A stretch of 64,000 nucleotides of DNA, from positions 41,166 to 105,165 of the forward strand of contig JABDIN010000107.1 of NCBI GenBank assembly GCA_013003715.1. Direction: 5' to 3'. Below the pieces are notes generated by a model. It was not told the origin of the DNA and did no database searches. It saw nothing but the letters and a program-made list of their open reading frames with translations. The stretch is from Desulfobacteraceae bacterium. GTDB taxonomy: Bacteria > Desulfobacterota > Desulfobacteria > Desulfobacterales > Desulfosarcinaceae. Position 1 is the first letter of the stretch, and each line of letters begins with the position of its first letter. Of the stretch, positions 1-10,063 are shown piece by piece. A program made the position numbers and the translations under genes.

Positions 1-1
1 T

Positions 2-109
2 GGCATTTTGGGGATAATATACGGCCCCCTGGTGGTGACGGCGTTTTTAACCCTCGCCGAAATTTATCAGGGCAACTATCGGAACCTCATCGAACAAAAG
101 GACACATAG
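2..109 (+). CDS. AI-2E family (PerM-like) permease, C-terminal fragment
   Basis: Only the last 35 codons are inside the window; the gene starts to the left. The translated tail contains a hydrophobic stretch beginning GILGIIYGPLVVTAFLTL and ends in a short hydrophilic IEQKDT before a TAG stop. That glycine-rich final membrane helix followed by a short polar end is typical of the AI-2E/PerM family of eight-helix exporters or channels. The substrate cannot be deduced. It lies 97 bp upstream of gyrA on the same strand. The family assignment rests on a short fragment. Confidence 0.6.
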   Translation, partial: GILGIIYGPLVVTAFLTLAEIYQGNYRNLIEQKDT

Positions 110-206
110 ACGTGGCATTTCGCCACTCTAACATTCACCCATTCCCGGTTGTCCGGGGCAGGGGTATTTCCATACAGAGATTTTCTGATGTAGAACAGGA
201 GCTAAG

Positions 207-2759
207 ATGACCGAGACAGAGAAACAACCCGAGATCAGTATCGAGACGGAAATGAAAAAATCGTATCTCGACTACGCCATGAGCGTGATCATCGGTCGAG
301 CCTTGCCGGATGTCCGCGACGGATTGAAACCCGTTCACCGGCGGGTGCTTTTTGCCATGAGAGAACTTAAGAATGATTGGAATAAACCGTATAAAAAATC
401 CGCCCGTATAGTGGGTGATGTCATTGGTAAATACCATCCCCATGGGGATACGGCCGTTTATGACACCATCGTGCGGATGGCCCAGGGGTTTTCCCTGCGC
501 TACCCGATGGTGGATGGACAGGGAAACTTCGGTTCGGTGGACGGTGACCCCCCGGCGGCCATGCGTTATACCGAAATCCGGATGACGAAACTGGCTCACC
601 TGATGCTGGAGGACCTGGATAAGGAGACGGTCGATTTCACCCCTAACTACGATGAATCACTCACCGAACCATCTGTCTTGCCGGCCAAGCTCCCGTCCTT
701 GTTGATCAACGGTTCGTCCGGTATCGCCGTGGGTATGGCCACCAATATACCGCCGCACAATCTGTCCGAGGTGGTGGATGCCGTTTCAGAATTGATCGAC
801 AATCCCCGCGTCGAAATAGACCGGCTTATGGCCCTGCTCCCGGGCCCTGATTTTCCGACGGCCGGTATCATTTACGGGAAAAAAGGCATCCGCAATGCCT
901 ATGAGACCGGCCGCGGGATTATCCGTGTTCGCGCTCGGGTGGCGGTGGAAAAAGATAAGAAAACCGAGAAGGAGACCATCGTTATCACGGAACTGCCTTA
1001 CCAGGTGAACAAGGCCAGGCTGGTGGAGAAGGTCGCCGACCTCCAGAAAAACAAGCAGATCGAGGGGATTCAGTTTGTCAGGGACGAGTCGGACCGCAGC
1101 GGTATGCGAATCGCCATCGGGCTGAAAAGAGACCAGATCGCCGATGTGATCGTGAATCAACTTTACAAACACACCCAACTGGAGAACAGTTTCGGCATTA
1201 TACTGCTGGCGGTGGTGAACGGGCGGCCCCAGGTTTTTAACTTGAAGCAGATCCTGGAACAATTCGTACTGCACCGCAAGGATGTCATCACCCGGAGAAC
1301 ACGATATGAACTGAGTAAAGCGGAAGCCCTGGCCCACATCCTTGAAGGGCTCAAAATCGCCCTGGATAATCTGGACGCGGTGGTGGCCATGATCCGTTCC
1401 TCCGGTTCTCCGGTGGAAGCCCGTGAACGCCTGATGGATGCCTTTGAATTAACGCTTATCCAGGCCAAGGCGATCCTGGACATGCGGCTTCAACGACTCA
1501 CCGGTCTGGAGCGGGAGAAAATAATAGCCGACTACGAAGCGTTGCTCAAAGATATCGCCCGGTACAAGGAGATATTGGCCAGTGAAAGACTCGTTCTCGG
1601 TATCATCAAAAACGAACTGACCGATTTGAAGGCGGAATTCGGTGATGAACGCCGGACCGATATTGCCCACGCCACACGCGAGCTTACCCTTGAGGACATG
1701 ATCGCCGAAGAGGATATGGTGGTGACCATCAGTCATTCCGGGTACATCAAACGTAATCCCATCACCTTGTACCAGAGCCAGCATCGCGGTGGTAAAGGGA
1801 AAACCGCCATGGGAACGAAGGATGAAGATTTCGTGGAACATCTCTTCGTTGCATCGACACATCATACCTTCATGTTTTTCAGTAACATGGGGAAGGTGTA
1901 TTGGCTAAAGGTGTATGATATTCCCCAGGCCGGCCGGCAGAGCCGGGGAAAAGCCATCGTCAATCTCCTCGATTTCGCCGAGGGTGAATGGCTCAGCACG
2001 GTCCTGGCCGTTCCCTCGTTCGAACCCGGGCACTACGTGCTGATGACCACCAAAAACGGTACCATCAAGAAAACCGATCTCATGGCATTCAGCCGACCAC
2101 GTGTGGGCGGCATCATCGCCCTGAATCTGGCGGCGGACGATGAGTTGCATGCGGCACGTATCACCGACGGTACCCAGAATGTGTTCCTGGGATCGGCTTC
2201 CGGAAAATCCATCCGGTTCATGGAATCGGATATCCGCCCCAGCGGCAGAACCGCCAGAGGGGTTCGCGGTATGCGGCTGATCGGCGGAGACCGGATTGTC
2301 GGAATGGAGGTGCTCCATCACGGCCAAACCCTTTTCGCCATTACCGAGAACGGCTTCGGCAAACGCACCGCCATAGACGAATACCCGGTTCACCGTCGGG
2401 GCGGTAAGGGTGTGATCACCATCAAAACCACGGAACGCAATGGTCAGGTGGTGGGAATCCTGCTGGTCAAAGAGGACGATGACCTCATGTTGATCACGAA
2501 TAACGGCAAGATCATTCGAATGCATATCCGGGGCATTTCCGTCATCAGCCGAAATACCCAGGGCGTAAAACTCATTGATATGGAGACCGGTGAACGCGTT
2601 GTGGGCACGGCCGGATTACCGGAGAAAGTGACTGTGGGAGTGGAAGACCCGGAAGAAGGGGAGCCGGATCAGGGGGCCGATGCCGATGGGAATGGCATCG
2701 ATCAGCCGGATGCGGAGACCGATGCCGATGGGAATGGCATCGATCAGCCGGATTCATGA
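207..2759 (+). CDS. gyrA: DNA gyrase subunit A
   Basis: The 850-aa protein is the breakage-reunion subunit of DNA gyrase, which introduces negative supercoils with GyrB. The N-terminal domain has the catalytic tyrosine in AAMRYTE (Y121). The quinolone-determining segment reads [10 protein letters not shown], so the position equivalent to E. coli Ser83 is Thr82, while the Asp87 equivalent (D86) is kept. The C-terminal beta-pinwheel carries the GyrA box QHRGGKG near residues 525-531, which distinguishes GyrA from ParC. The acidic tail ends in two copies of [11 protein letters not shown]. The ATG lies close behind the gagcta of an aacaggagcta ribosome-binding region. gyrB is not in the window. 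Confidence 0.98.
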   Translation: MTETEKQPEISIETEMKKSYLDYAMSVIIGRALPDVRDGLKPVHRRVLFAMRELKNDWNKPYKKSARIVGDVIGKYHPHGDTAVYDTIVRMAQGFSLRYPMVDGQGNFGSVDGDPPAAMRYTEIRMTKLAHLMLEDLDKETVDFTPNYDESLTEPSVLPAKLPSLLINGSSGIAVGMATNIPPHNLSEVVDAVSELIDNPRVEIDRLMALLPGPDFPTAGIIYGKKGIRNAYETGRGIIRVRARVAVEKDKKTEKETIVITELPYQVNKARLVEKVADLQKNKQIEGIQFVRDESDRSGMRIAIGLKRDQIADVIVNQLYKHTQLENSFGIILLAVVNGRPQVFNLKQILEQFVLHRKDVITRRTRYELSKAEALAHILEGLKIALDNLDAVVAMIRSSGSPVEARERLMDAFELTLIQAKAILDMRLQRLTGLEREKIIADYEALLKDIARYKEILASERLVLGIIKNELTDLKAEFGDERRTDIAHATRELTLEDMIAEEDMVVTISHSGYIKRNPITLYQSQHRGGKGKTAMGTKDEDFVEHLFVASTHHTFMFFSNMGKVYWLKVYDIPQAGRQSRGKAIVNLLDFAEGEWLSTVLAVPSFEPGHYVLMTTKNGTIKKTDLMAFSRPRVGGIIALNLAADDELHAARITDGTQNVFLGSASGKSIRFMESDIRPSGRTARGVRGMRLIGGDRIVGMEVLHHGQTLFAITENGFGKRTAIDEYPVHRRGGKGVITIKTTERNGQVVGILLVKEDDDLMLITNNGKIIRMHIRGISVISRNTQGVKLIDMETGERVVGTAGLPEKVTVGVEDPEEGEPDQGADADGNGIDQPDAETDADGNGIDQPDS
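2679..2753 (+). repeat. Two-copy 33-bp direct repeat in the gyrA 3' end
   Basis: Copies at 2679-2711 and 2721-2753 are identical over 33 bp with a 42-bp period. They encode the repeated peptide [11 protein letters not shown] at the extreme C-terminus of GyrA. The period is a multiple of three, so the repeat expands in frame. Confidence 0.9.
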
Positions 2760-2843
2760 ACATCAGCCGCCGGCATCGTACCGGCGCCATCGATATATCG
2801 GTTAATAAATACCCGGATAACGACCAAGGAGGCAATGCTGCCC

Positions 2844-3878
2844 ATGCAATCTGAAAAATCGTTCAGTTCGACAAAAATCGGCGTCGTCGGTGCGGGTAGC
2901 TGGGGGACCGCATTGGCCGACCTCCTCGGTCGCAAAGGATTCAAAGTGGATCACTGGGTCTTTGAAAAAGAGGTCAAGGAACAGATGTGCGCCGGCAGGG
3001 AGAACACGGTTTTTCTGCCCGGTGTTTCTCTGTCCGATAATCTCAATCCCACCAATAATTTAAGGCAAGTCGTGACCGGTAAGGATCTTGTGCTCGTCGT
3101 GGTTCCCTCTCATGTCATGCGGGTGACGACCGAACAATTCGCCCAGTGGATATCACCGGAAACGATCCTGGTCTCGGCGTCGAAGGGGATTGAAAACAAA
3201 ACGCATCTGACCATGACCGGCGTATTGAATGAGGTCATGGGCAACAGCGGTCAATATCAATCAGCGGTACTTTCGGGTCCGAGTTTTGCCAAGGAGGTCG
3301 CCGCCCAAGTGCCCACGGTAGTGACCGTTGCATCGGACGATGAAAAGGCCGCCGCCTTTGTTCAACGGGTATTTGCGACACCCTATTTCCGGGTGTATAC
3401 CCATAGTGACGTATTGGGTGTGGAATTGGGGGGATCGGTAAAAAATGTCATCGCCATCGCCGCCGGTATCATCGACGGAATGGGCCTCGGGCTTAATACA
3501 CGAGCCGCCCTGATCACCCGGGGATTGACGGAGATCCGGCGTCTGGGGGTAAAAATGGGCGCCAATCCCAGGACGTTCACCGGGTCGGCCGGTGTCGGTG
3601 ATCTGATTCTGACGTGCACCGGCACCCTTAGCCGAAATCACACCGTCGGGAAAAAGATCGGAGAGGGAAAAAAGCTGGATGAGGTGCTGTCAGAGATGCG
3701 GATGGTGGCCGAAGGGGTTAAAACCGCGAAGTCGGTGTATAACCTGTCACGCAAGCTTGACGTGGAGATGCCCATTTCACATGCAATTTACCATATCCTC
3801 CATGAGGATCTGTCTCCCCCAAAAGCGGTTCACCTGCTGATGACAAGGGATCTGAAACAGGAACTGGATGAAGATTGA
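2844..3878 (+). CDS. gpsA: Glycerol-3-phosphate dehydrogenase [NAD(P)+]
   Basis: This soluble enzyme reduces dihydroxyacetone phosphate to sn-glycerol-3-phosphate for phospholipid synthesis. The 344-aa protein opens with the Rossmann motif GVVGAGSWGTALA. It retains GGSVKNVIAIAAG around the catalytic lysine and the C-terminal helical domain motif (GSAGVGDLILTCTG). An upstream ATG at 2835 lies only 2 nt behind the aaggagg Shine-Dalgarno; ATG 2844 has an 11-nt spacing and fits better. It is biosynthetic, as opposed to the catabolic GlpAB encoded near 45 kb. Confidence 0.96.
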   Translation: MQSEKSFSSTKIGVVGAGSWGTALADLLGRKGFKVDHWVFEKEVKEQMCAGRENTVFLPGVSLSDNLNPTNNLRQVVTGKDLVLVVVPSHVMRVTTEQFAQWISPETILVSASKGIENKTHLTMTGVLNEVMGNSGQYQSAVLSGPSFAKEVAAQVPTVVTVASDDEKAAAFVQRVFATPYFRVYTHSDVLGVELGGSVKNVIAIAAGIIDGMGLGLNTRAALITRGLTEIRRLGVKMGANPRTFTGSAGVGDLILTCTGTLSRNHTVGKKIGEGKKLDEVLSEMRMVAEGVKTAKSVYNLSRKLDVEMPISHAIYHILHEDLSPPKAVHLLMTRDLKQELDED

Positions 3879-3910
3879 TTTTTCCACAATAGATAAAACC
3901 ACCGGGCCAT

Positions 3911-4192
3911 ATGAGTAAGCAAGACCGCCACCCCAATTGTTTTTCCGATCTGTCCATCGTGTTTCCGATGGCGGCGGACGGTTTGAGACATACACCCCGT
4001 TCGTGCATGATTTGTGTATATAAAACAGAATGTTTACGGGCTGCCATGGAAAAATCGGAAGGTGTGGATGTCCGTGAAGAGGTCGTGGACAGGGCCTATT
4101 CCTCGGGCATGCTGGGTTTTTTCGAACGATGGTCCCGGAAAAAGTCACTGCACCGGCAACGGTTTACGAAAAGGAAGGGCAGCCATGAATAA
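3911..4192 (+). CDS. Small cysteine-containing protein of unknown function
   Basis: I do not recognise this 93-aa protein. It has a central CMICVYKTEC segment (a CxxC plus one further Cys) followed by a charged, helix-prone C-terminus rich in Lys and Arg. The stop overlaps the start of pgk by 8 nt, which suggests translational coupling and supports a real gene. No clear Shine-Dalgarno precedes ATG 3911, and other starts are possible. Binding of a metal or an Fe-S cluster by the Cys group is conceivable but unsupported. Confidence 0.5.
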   Translation: MSKQDRHPNCFSDLSIVFPMAADGLRHTPRSCMICVYKTECLRAAMEKSEGVDVREEVVDRAYSSGMLGFFERWSRKKSLHRQRFTKRKGSHE

Positions 4193-5399
4193 ACTCACCT
4201 TGAAGGATCTTGACCTCCGCGGCAAACGCGTATTGATGCGTGTTGATTTCAATGTGCCCCTTGACGGCGGCCGTGTAACCGATGATATGCGCATTAAAAG
4301 TGCGGTGCCCAGCATCCGTCATGTCATTGACAATGGCGGGCGGCTGGTGCTCATGTCCCACCTCGGGAGGCCCAAGGGAAAGCGCGTTCCCGACATGTCG
4401 CTCCTGCCCTGTGTGGCCGTTTTAAAGCAACTGCTCGGACAGGATGTTCGTTTTGTTGACGATTGCATCGGACCCGAAGTTCAGGCCGCCGTGAATTCAC
4501 TCGGCGACGGAGAGGTGTTGCTGCTGGAAAATCTGCGGTATCACGGGGACGAGACGGCCAATAATCCGGAGTTTGCCCGTCAATTGGCGGCCTTTGGCGA
4601 TGTTTTTGTCAACGATGCTTTCGGCACGGTTCACCGCGCCCATGCGTCCACCCACGGGGTCACCGCTTTTATCGATAGATGCGCCGCCGGTTTCCTGGTG
4701 ATGAAAGAGATGGAATACCTGGATGTTGCGCTTGAAAATCCGGAACGGCCGTTTATTGCTATTCTGGGCGGGGCAAAGATATCCGGTAAAATCGATGTCA
4801 TCTCCAACCTGCTTCCCAAGGTGGATAAACTCATCGTCGGTGGGGGCATGGCCTTTACGTTTTTTAAAGCCATGGGGTATGAAATCGGCAACTCTTTGCT
4901 TGAAATGGATAAATTGGAGTTGGCCGGGGAGTTGTTGTCCATCGGCCGGGAGAAAATCGTTCTGCCCGTCGACTGCCTCGTATCCGATGTTTTTGATTTT
5001 CCCACCCGACGCATCGGCCCGCTCAATACCGTTGCCGTGGATGCGATCCCGGTCACCGGCATTGGTTTGGACATCGGCCCTGAAACCTTGCGGATTATTG
5101 AGAATCTACTGACCGCCGCACGTACAATTGTCTGGAATGGCCCCATGGGGGTTTTTGAAATAGATGAAACTGCCGGAGGCACCTTCGCGGTGGCTGAGAT
5201 AATGGCCCGCGCCACAACAAGGGGAGCCGTGACCATTGTTGGCGGCGGCGATTCTGCGGCGGCGATAGCTAAAGCCGGTGCGGCTTCTGCGGTGTCCCAT
5301 GTGTCCACCGGCGGTGGGGCGTCATTGGAATTTCTTGAAGGTAAGACACTGCCGGGTGTGGACGCACTCAGCGACAAGCCGGTTGCCGCATCGTCATGA
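4185..5399 (+). CDS. pgk: Phosphoglycerate kinase
   Basis: The enzyme transfers phosphate between 1,3-bisphosphoglycerate and ADP in glycolysis and gluconeogenesis. The 404-aa protein begins MNKLTLKDLDLRGKRVLMR and has the family hallmarks RVDFNVPL, MSHLGRPKG, and the C-terminal nucleotide-site glycine run IVGGGDSAAAI. The open frame extends upstream to 4014, but ATG 4185 has an aaggaaggg ribosome-binding site and gives the usual family length. Its start overlaps the small Cys protein upstream. Confidence 0.97.
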   Translation: MNKLTLKDLDLRGKRVLMRVDFNVPLDGGRVTDDMRIKSAVPSIRHVIDNGGRLVLMSHLGRPKGKRVPDMSLLPCVAVLKQLLGQDVRFVDDCIGPEVQAAVNSLGDGEVLLLENLRYHGDETANNPEFARQLAAFGDVFVNDAFGTVHRAHASTHGVTAFIDRCAAGFLVMKEMEYLDVALENPERPFIAILGGAKISGKIDVISNLLPKVDKLIVGGGMAFTFFKAMGYEIGNSLLEMDKLELAGELLSIGREKIVLPVDCLVSDVFDFPTRRIGPLNTVAVDAIPVTGIGLDIGPETLRIIENLLTAARTIVWNGPMGVFEIDETAGGTFAVAEIMARATTRGAVTIVGGGDSAAAIAKAGAASAVSHVSTGGGASLEFLEGKTLPGVDALSDKPVAASS

Positions 5400-5504
5400 C
5401 ACTGTCGTTTTCCGGCCGATGCAATGATAGCGAGAATAAACAACATCACCCCGTGGTCAGCCATCTGTGGTCTGGTTGAACAAACGCTGGAATGAATTCG
5501 TCAT

Positions 5505-6233
5505 ATGATCCCTAGTCGACTATTCGGCAGGATGTTAATCGTCCTCGTCCCTTTGGCACTGATCGCAGCCGGTGTGGTCTTTTATTATTACAAACCGATT
5601 TGGCACGCCGTGACCCAGGCCTTTACCGTACTTTCCGATCGGGAAAGAATCGAGGGTTTTATCTCCCTTTTCGGTGTGGGTGCGCCGATCGTGTTTATGG
5701 TCATTCAGATCCTTCAGGTACTCCTGGCGCCGATCCCCGGAGAGGCCACCGGTTTTGCCGGCGGCTATTTATTCGGGACCATAAAAGGATTCTTGTATTC
5801 AACCATAGCCCTGACGGTCGGATCCTGGATGAATTTTGCCATCGGCCGGTTTTTAGGCATTCGGTATGTGAGAAAATTCATACCACCGGAAAAACTCCAT
5901 AAGTTTGACCGTTTGGCCAGGCGGGAGGGTTTTTTTCTGATATTTCTATTGTTCCTGTTCCCCGGATTCCCCAAGGATTGGCTGTGTCTTTTCCTTGGCA
6001 TCAGCGCACTCCCCATCAAGGCATTCCTGATCGTTGCCGCCGTGGGGCGCATGCCGGGTACCTTAATGCTCAGTCTTCAGGGTGATATGCTGTTCCAGGG
6101 GGATTACGAAATCCTGTCCGCTCTGATCGGGTTGAGTCTGGTTGCCGCCTTTGTCGCGTATGTCTATCGTGAAAAATTATATAAGTGGATAGAAAAAGTA
6201 AATGGGTCAAGCATTGACCATACGGATAATTAG
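5505..6233 (+). CDS. TVP38/TMEM64 (DedA-like) family inner-membrane protein
   Basis: The 242-aa polytopic protein has about five to six hydrophobic segments. It carries the family core APIPGEATGFAGGYLFG, followed by GSWMNFAIGRFLG and a second conserved segment FLFPGFPKDWLCLFLGIS. The family belongs to the DedA/SNARE-associated superfamily, with roles proposed in membrane lipid handling or proton-coupled transport; the specific function here is unknown. It stands alone 105 bp behind pgk on the same strand. The 105-bp gap shows nothing notable. Confidence 0.85.
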   Translation: MIPSRLFGRMLIVLVPLALIAAGVVFYYYKPIWHAVTQAFTVLSDRERIEGFISLFGVGAPIVFMVIQILQVLLAPIPGEATGFAGGYLFGTIKGFLYSTIALTVGSWMNFAIGRFLGIRYVRKFIPPEKLHKFDRLARREGFFLIFLLFLFPGFPKDWLCLFLGISALPIKAFLIVAAVGRMPGTLMLSLQGDMLFQGDYEILSALIGLSLVAAFVAYVYREKLYKWIEKVNGSSIDHTDN

Positions 6234-6379
6234 TGCTACACATATTCACAGTGCGTACTATCCTTAACCGGCCGAAATCAGGTCGGATACCACTTTCTAT
6301 TTAGATTCGTTTCCCATGAAATCATAGCCACGCGCTTTTACGGAAGCGGCGGTGCAAAAATCTGTTTTGGGAGAGAACA

Positions 6380-7441
6380 TTGGCATTCTGGAATGTTAGA
6401 GAAGAACTAAGTCAGGTCGATAGGCTGCGGCGGTCCTATTTCGAATTGCTGCGTGATGAGTTGGACCAGTTCATGCTGAATTATTCTTTGACTGATTCAT
6501 ACAACCAGTTCATGAGTAAAAATGAACCGTACCCGTATGTGGAAAAACGCGAGCTCAAACCCCGGGCCAGGATACCGGGAATCGAGTATGAACGCCAGAA
6601 TGCCTTTCTGCTAATCTTCGTTGAAGATACCATTCCGGCATCCCACAAGAAATACATACGGTTTTTCAATGAGAACAAACCGACCAAAACGCATTTGCTT
6701 CACGCCAAAGCGCTGCCATTGCCGGAAACCTTCGATCGCAACCACAAATACCTGGACTCGGCGCATTTTTTCGATTTCTTGAAATTATTACTGCCCGTGG
6801 ATTATGCCCTCTGTATTCAGAGGGACCCCGCCAGTCATAGTAAAAACCGCTACCAGCTTTCACATTTCCACGTGAGGATAGATTGGCCCATCGCTGAAGC
6901 CGCGGAAGATCTGGCGCAAAGCCTGCGATATATTTCCAAGGATCTTTACGAAAAAGGCGATAAATACGCTGAAAATGTGCAAAAAAAATTATTTGAATAC
7001 TATGGTTTGCCGTTTATGGTCGGGGGGCGGCGAACCGCCGCCATGGTCGCGGCCCAATACCTCAAGAGAATTCCCTGCATTTCGACGGTTTATGTGAGCA
7101 GCAGCGAATCCCGCGCATTGATCCGGATTTCCGAACGGGGGGTATCCAAGGCAATCCTTGTTAAATTCACTGAAGAGGAGATGCATCAGGTAGCCGGTAT
7201 CCATGGCATTCTCCCGCGGACATTTAACAAGAATTATGTGATTGCAAGGGAAAAAAAAGGCTATGTCTGTATTTTCCAGGCGACCTATGCCTACACCAAT
7301 CATGCGAGGTCTCCGGACGATGGTAAACTAAGAGAGATTAATACGGAGCTTAACTGGTTATCGGTGGGAGAACAGCACGTGCTCCCCAAACCGGGGGTGT
7401 TAAAATACCCGCCAATTCCGCTAAACCTGATTTATTCCTGA
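6380..7441 (+). CDS. Conserved-looking hypothetical protein, 353 aa
   Basis: I do not recognise this protein. It is soluble, with no signal peptide or membrane helix. The N-terminus is charged and helix-prone (REELSQVDRLRRSYFELLRDELDQF). The middle is rich in aromatic residues, and the C-terminal part looks like a compact alpha/beta fold. It starts with TTG at 6380, preceded by a gggagag ribosome-binding site 4 nt upstream. Codon use and the absence of internal stops over 1 kb argue for a real gene. Neighbours (a TVP38 protein and a small TM protein) give no functional hint. Confidence 0.7.
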   Translation: MAFWNVREELSQVDRLRRSYFELLRDELDQFMLNYSLTDSYNQFMSKNEPYPYVEKRELKPRARIPGIEYERQNAFLLIFVEDTIPASHKKYIRFFNENKPTKTHLLHAKALPLPETFDRNHKYLDSAHFFDFLKLLLPVDYALCIQRDPASHSKNRYQLSHFHVRIDWPIAEAAEDLAQSLRYISKDLYEKGDKYAENVQKKLFEYYGLPFMVGGRRTAAMVAAQYLKRIPCISTVYVSSSESRALIRISERGVSKAILVKFTEEEMHQVAGIHGILPRTFNKNYVIAREKKGYVCIFQATYAYTNHARSPDDGKLREINTELNWLSVGEQHVLPKPGVLKYPPIPLNLIYS

Positions 7442-7520
7442 TAATAATCCATGGACGGGTGCATCATATATCGTTTCTGCATTGTATTTGTGAACCTGTG
7501 AACAGGCTGTGAGGGACTTT

Positions 7521-7772
7521 ATGGAAATACTGAAAAAAGAGTGGAAAACCATCTGCCTGATGCTGTGGATGGCCCTAATTACCGGTTTTATCATTTATCT
7601 GAATGCCCAGCTCCGCAGTCTCCGGGGATCGAGCAGCGCCTTGAATTCAACCGTTGACAGTATTGAAAGCGTTATCATCAGTACGGACAGCAATATCTCA
7701 TCCATGAACGAAAGGGTGCGAAAGTTGGAATCAAATGTGGATTATATTGTTCAGAGAGTGAAAAGGAGGTAA
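7521..7772 (+). CDS. Small single-pass membrane protein with coiled-coil tail
   Basis: The 83-aa protein has a short basic N-terminus and one transmembrane helix (LMLWMALITGFIIYL, about residues 13-30). A heptad-like Ser/Leu/Val-rich tail ends in KRR and probably forms a coiled coil outside the membrane. An in-frame GTG at 7509 also exists, but ATG 7521 sits 5 nt behind a gaggg ribosome-binding site. It lies 11 bp before yhbY and may be co-transcribed with it. Function unknown. Confidence 0.6.
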   Translation: MEILKKEWKTICLMLWMALITGFIIYLNAQLRSLRGSSSALNSTVDSIESVIISTDSNISSMNERVRKLESNVDYIVQRVKRR

Positions 7773-7783
7773 GTTCCATTACC

Positions 7784-8095
7784 GTGAACGAACTAAAGGG
7801 ATTTCAAAAACAATATCTGAAGGGTTTGGCACATCGTTTAAAACCGGTGGTGTTCATCGGTCAGAAAGGTATTTCCGACCTGCTGATGGATGCCATTGAT
7901 GCCGCCCTGATTACCCACGAATTGATCAAAATCAAATTCATCGAGTTCAAGGAAAAAGGACAAAAACTGGATATCTGCCAAATCCTTGAAAAAAAATCAG
8001 GTGGTGCCCTGGTGGGGATGGTCGGCCACGTGGCCACTTTTTATCGGCCTCACCCCGAGGCAAAGAAAAGAAAAATTCGTCTTCCCGAACGGTAA
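7784..8095 (+). CDS. yhbY: YhbY-family RNA-binding protein (CRM domain)
   Basis: The 103-aa protein is a single CRM (YhbY) domain. It has the signature LKGLAHRLKPVVFIGQKG in the N-terminal third and the basic RNA-binding surface typical of the family. E. coli YhbY associates with the large ribosomal subunit precursor. GTG 7784 is the likely start; an aaaaggaggt Shine-Dalgarno lies rather far upstream (13 nt). An in-frame ATT at 7778 would have a better spacing. It converges with the PBP gene after only 9 bp. Confidence 0.93.
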   Translation: MNELKGFQKQYLKGLAHRLKPVVFIGQKGISDLLMDAIDAALITHELIKIKFIEFKEKGQKLDICQILEKKSGGALVGMVGHVATFYRPHPEAKKRKIRLPER

Positions 8096-8104
8096 TGCGG
8101 CCGG

Positions 8105-10063
8105 TTACTTCCCGGGAACCATTTCCATTCGGAACAATGCCGGCACCGCCAGGGGGGAATCCGGCGATATTTGCCTGCCGGTTACCGGATCCATTGCCAT
8201 CTTGACCACATCCTCCGGGATATTGAACCGTTTGTAGGTGGTGTCCGACAGGGCCTGGTCCATGAACATCGTCCAGATCGGCAAAGCAGCCCTGGCACCC
8301 GTCTCCCCGTCCCCCAGTGTACCGTGATCATCTCTTCCCACCCAGACGCCCACGGCCACATCCGGAGAAAATCCGATAAACAGGGCATCTTTATAGTCAT
8401 TGGTGGTACCGGTTTTGCCGGCAACCGGCCGATTCAACCGGAGAGCTGATTTGCCGGTTCCCTCCTTGATCACCCCCTGGAGCATATCCGTGATGATGGC
8501 GGCCGTGGTTGCCGATAGGGCCAATGTTTTTTCCGGTCTGGCCTGCCAGAGGATACGTCCGTTTTTCTGTACAACGGTCATTGCGCCATAGGGTTCTGTC
8601 CGCTGACCGCCATTGGCGAAAACGGCATAGGCGGCCGTGAGTTCCAATAGATTTGCGCCGGATGTGCCCAAGGCTATGGACAGGTTGGTCTCCAGGGGAG
8701 ACGATATCCCCAGCTTCCGGGCAAAACGAACCACGGCATCCGGTCCCACCATTTCGATCAGGCGCACGGCTGGAATGTTTTTGGAGTGGGTGAGCGCCTT
8801 TCTCAGGGTAATCTCCCCCTGGTATGTGGTTGAGAAGTTTTCCGGTCTCCAGTCCGTGCCTTTCAACGCCCCTTTAAACACCACCGGGGCATCCAGAATC
8901 TGCTGGTGTTGGGCGAATCCCCGTTCAATGGCCAGCGCATATATGAAGGGTTTGAATGCGGATCCCGGCTGTCTTATGGCCGATATGGCCCGATTGAATT
9001 GACTTTTCAGATAATCATGGCCACCCACCATGGCCAGAATACCGCCGGTTTGAATGTCGATGGCAATAAGGGCGGCTTCAGGTTCCGGGGAGCCGATGCC
9101 GTTTTTTTCCATTCGCGCTTTCAGATCCGTCAGCCCTTGACGAATGGACTGCTCTGCGGCGACCTGGAGTTTTTGTGACAGGGAGGTCTCGATGGTCAGT
9201 CCGCCCTTATAGAGTTGATCGGATCCGACCTCAGTTTCCAATTCATGCTTGATAAAGGATACAAAAAAAGGTGCGGTCCGGGTTCGCGGTGATTTGGGTG
9301 CGGTGATGACGGGTGCCCGGAACGCCCTTTCGTATTCTGCATCGGTGATGATGCCCGTATCACGCATCTGACGGAGAACGATGTTGCGGCGCCGGGTGGC
9401 GAGTCCTTTGTTCAACAGCGGTGAATAGCGTGATGGCGATTGGGGCATTCCCGCAATGAGCGCGCACTCCTCAAGGTTCAATTCCCTGACGTTCTTATTG
9501 AAAAATATGGTGGCCGCCGATTGGACACCATAGGCACCACTGCCGAAATACACCTGGTTCAGGTAGAGCGTCAGGATCTCATCCTTGGTGTATCGCCGTT
9601 CCAATTGGAGCGCCAATATGCCTTCGCGGATTTTTCGCACCAGCGTTTTCCGGGGGGTTAGGAACAATGTCCGGGACAATTGCTGGGTCAGGGTGCTGGC
9701 GCCCTGGGCGAAGCGTCCGGTCTTGACGTTGCGGACCACCGCTCTGAGAATTCCTTTAAGGTCGACACCGCTGTGTTTATAAAATTGCCGGTCCTCCGTG
9801 GTCAAAAGGGCCTGCGACAGGTACGGCGGAATCTCCGACAGCGGCACCGGATCTCTTTTATGAATAAACAGCTCATCGAGCAGGGCACCGTCCGAGGAGA
9901 AGATCCGGGAAACCGCAGAAGGCTGGAAATCTTCCAGACCGCGGATTTGCGGCAGGTCGCGCGTCAGGCCGAAAAAGGCGCCCGCCGCCCCCCCGCAGAG
10001 TGCGCCGACCACCACAAACAGGATGATAATTGAATGGCTTTTTTTCAGCATTTTTATTTTCAC
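8105..10063 (-). CDS. Penicillin-binding protein 1A (class A, bifunctional)
   Basis: This membrane-anchored enzyme polymerises glycan strands and cross-links peptides in the periplasm. One N-terminal transmembrane helix is followed by a GT51 transglycosylase domain (TTEDRQFYKHSGVD with the catalytic Glu, then QGASTLTQQLSR). The transpeptidase domain has the three penicillin-binding motifs: SAFK (Ser about 368), SKN and KTG (GKTGTTNDYKDA). At 652 aa it lacks the extra OB insertion of E. coli PBP1a and is nearer the compact PBP1A type. GTG 10063 or ATG 10051 may start it. The 5' end lies inside a dispersed repeat. Confidence 0.94.
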   Translation of the reverse strand: MKIKMLKKSHSIIILFVVVGALCGGAAGAFFGLTRDLPQIRGLEDFQPSAVSRIFSSDGALLDELFIHKRDPVPLSEIPPYLSQALLTTEDRQFYKHSGVDLKGILRAVVRNVKTGRFAQGASTLTQQLSRTLFLTPRKTLVRKIREGILALQLERRYTKDEILTLYLNQVYFGSGAYGVQSAATIFFNKNVRELNLEECALIAGMPQSPSRYSPLLNKGLATRRRNIVLRQMRDTGIITDAEYERAFRAPVITAPKSPRTRTAPFFVSFIKHELETEVGSDQLYKGGLTIETSLSQKLQVAAEQSIRQGLTDLKARMEKNGIGSPEPEAALIAIDIQTGGILAMVGGHDYLKSQFNRAISAIRQPGSAFKPFIYALAIERGFAQHQQILDAPVVFKGALKGTDWRPENFSTTYQGEITLRKALTHSKNIPAVRLIEMVGPDAVVRFARKLGISSPLETNLSIALGTSGANLLELTAAYAVFANGGQRTEPYGAMTVVQKNGRILWQARPEKTLALSATTAAIITDMLQGVIKEGTGKSALRLNRPVAGKTGTTNDYKDALFIGFSPDVAVGVWVGRDDHGTLGDGETGARAALPIWTMFMDQALSDTTYKRFNIPEDVVKMAMDPVTGRQISPDSPLAVPALFRMEMVPGK

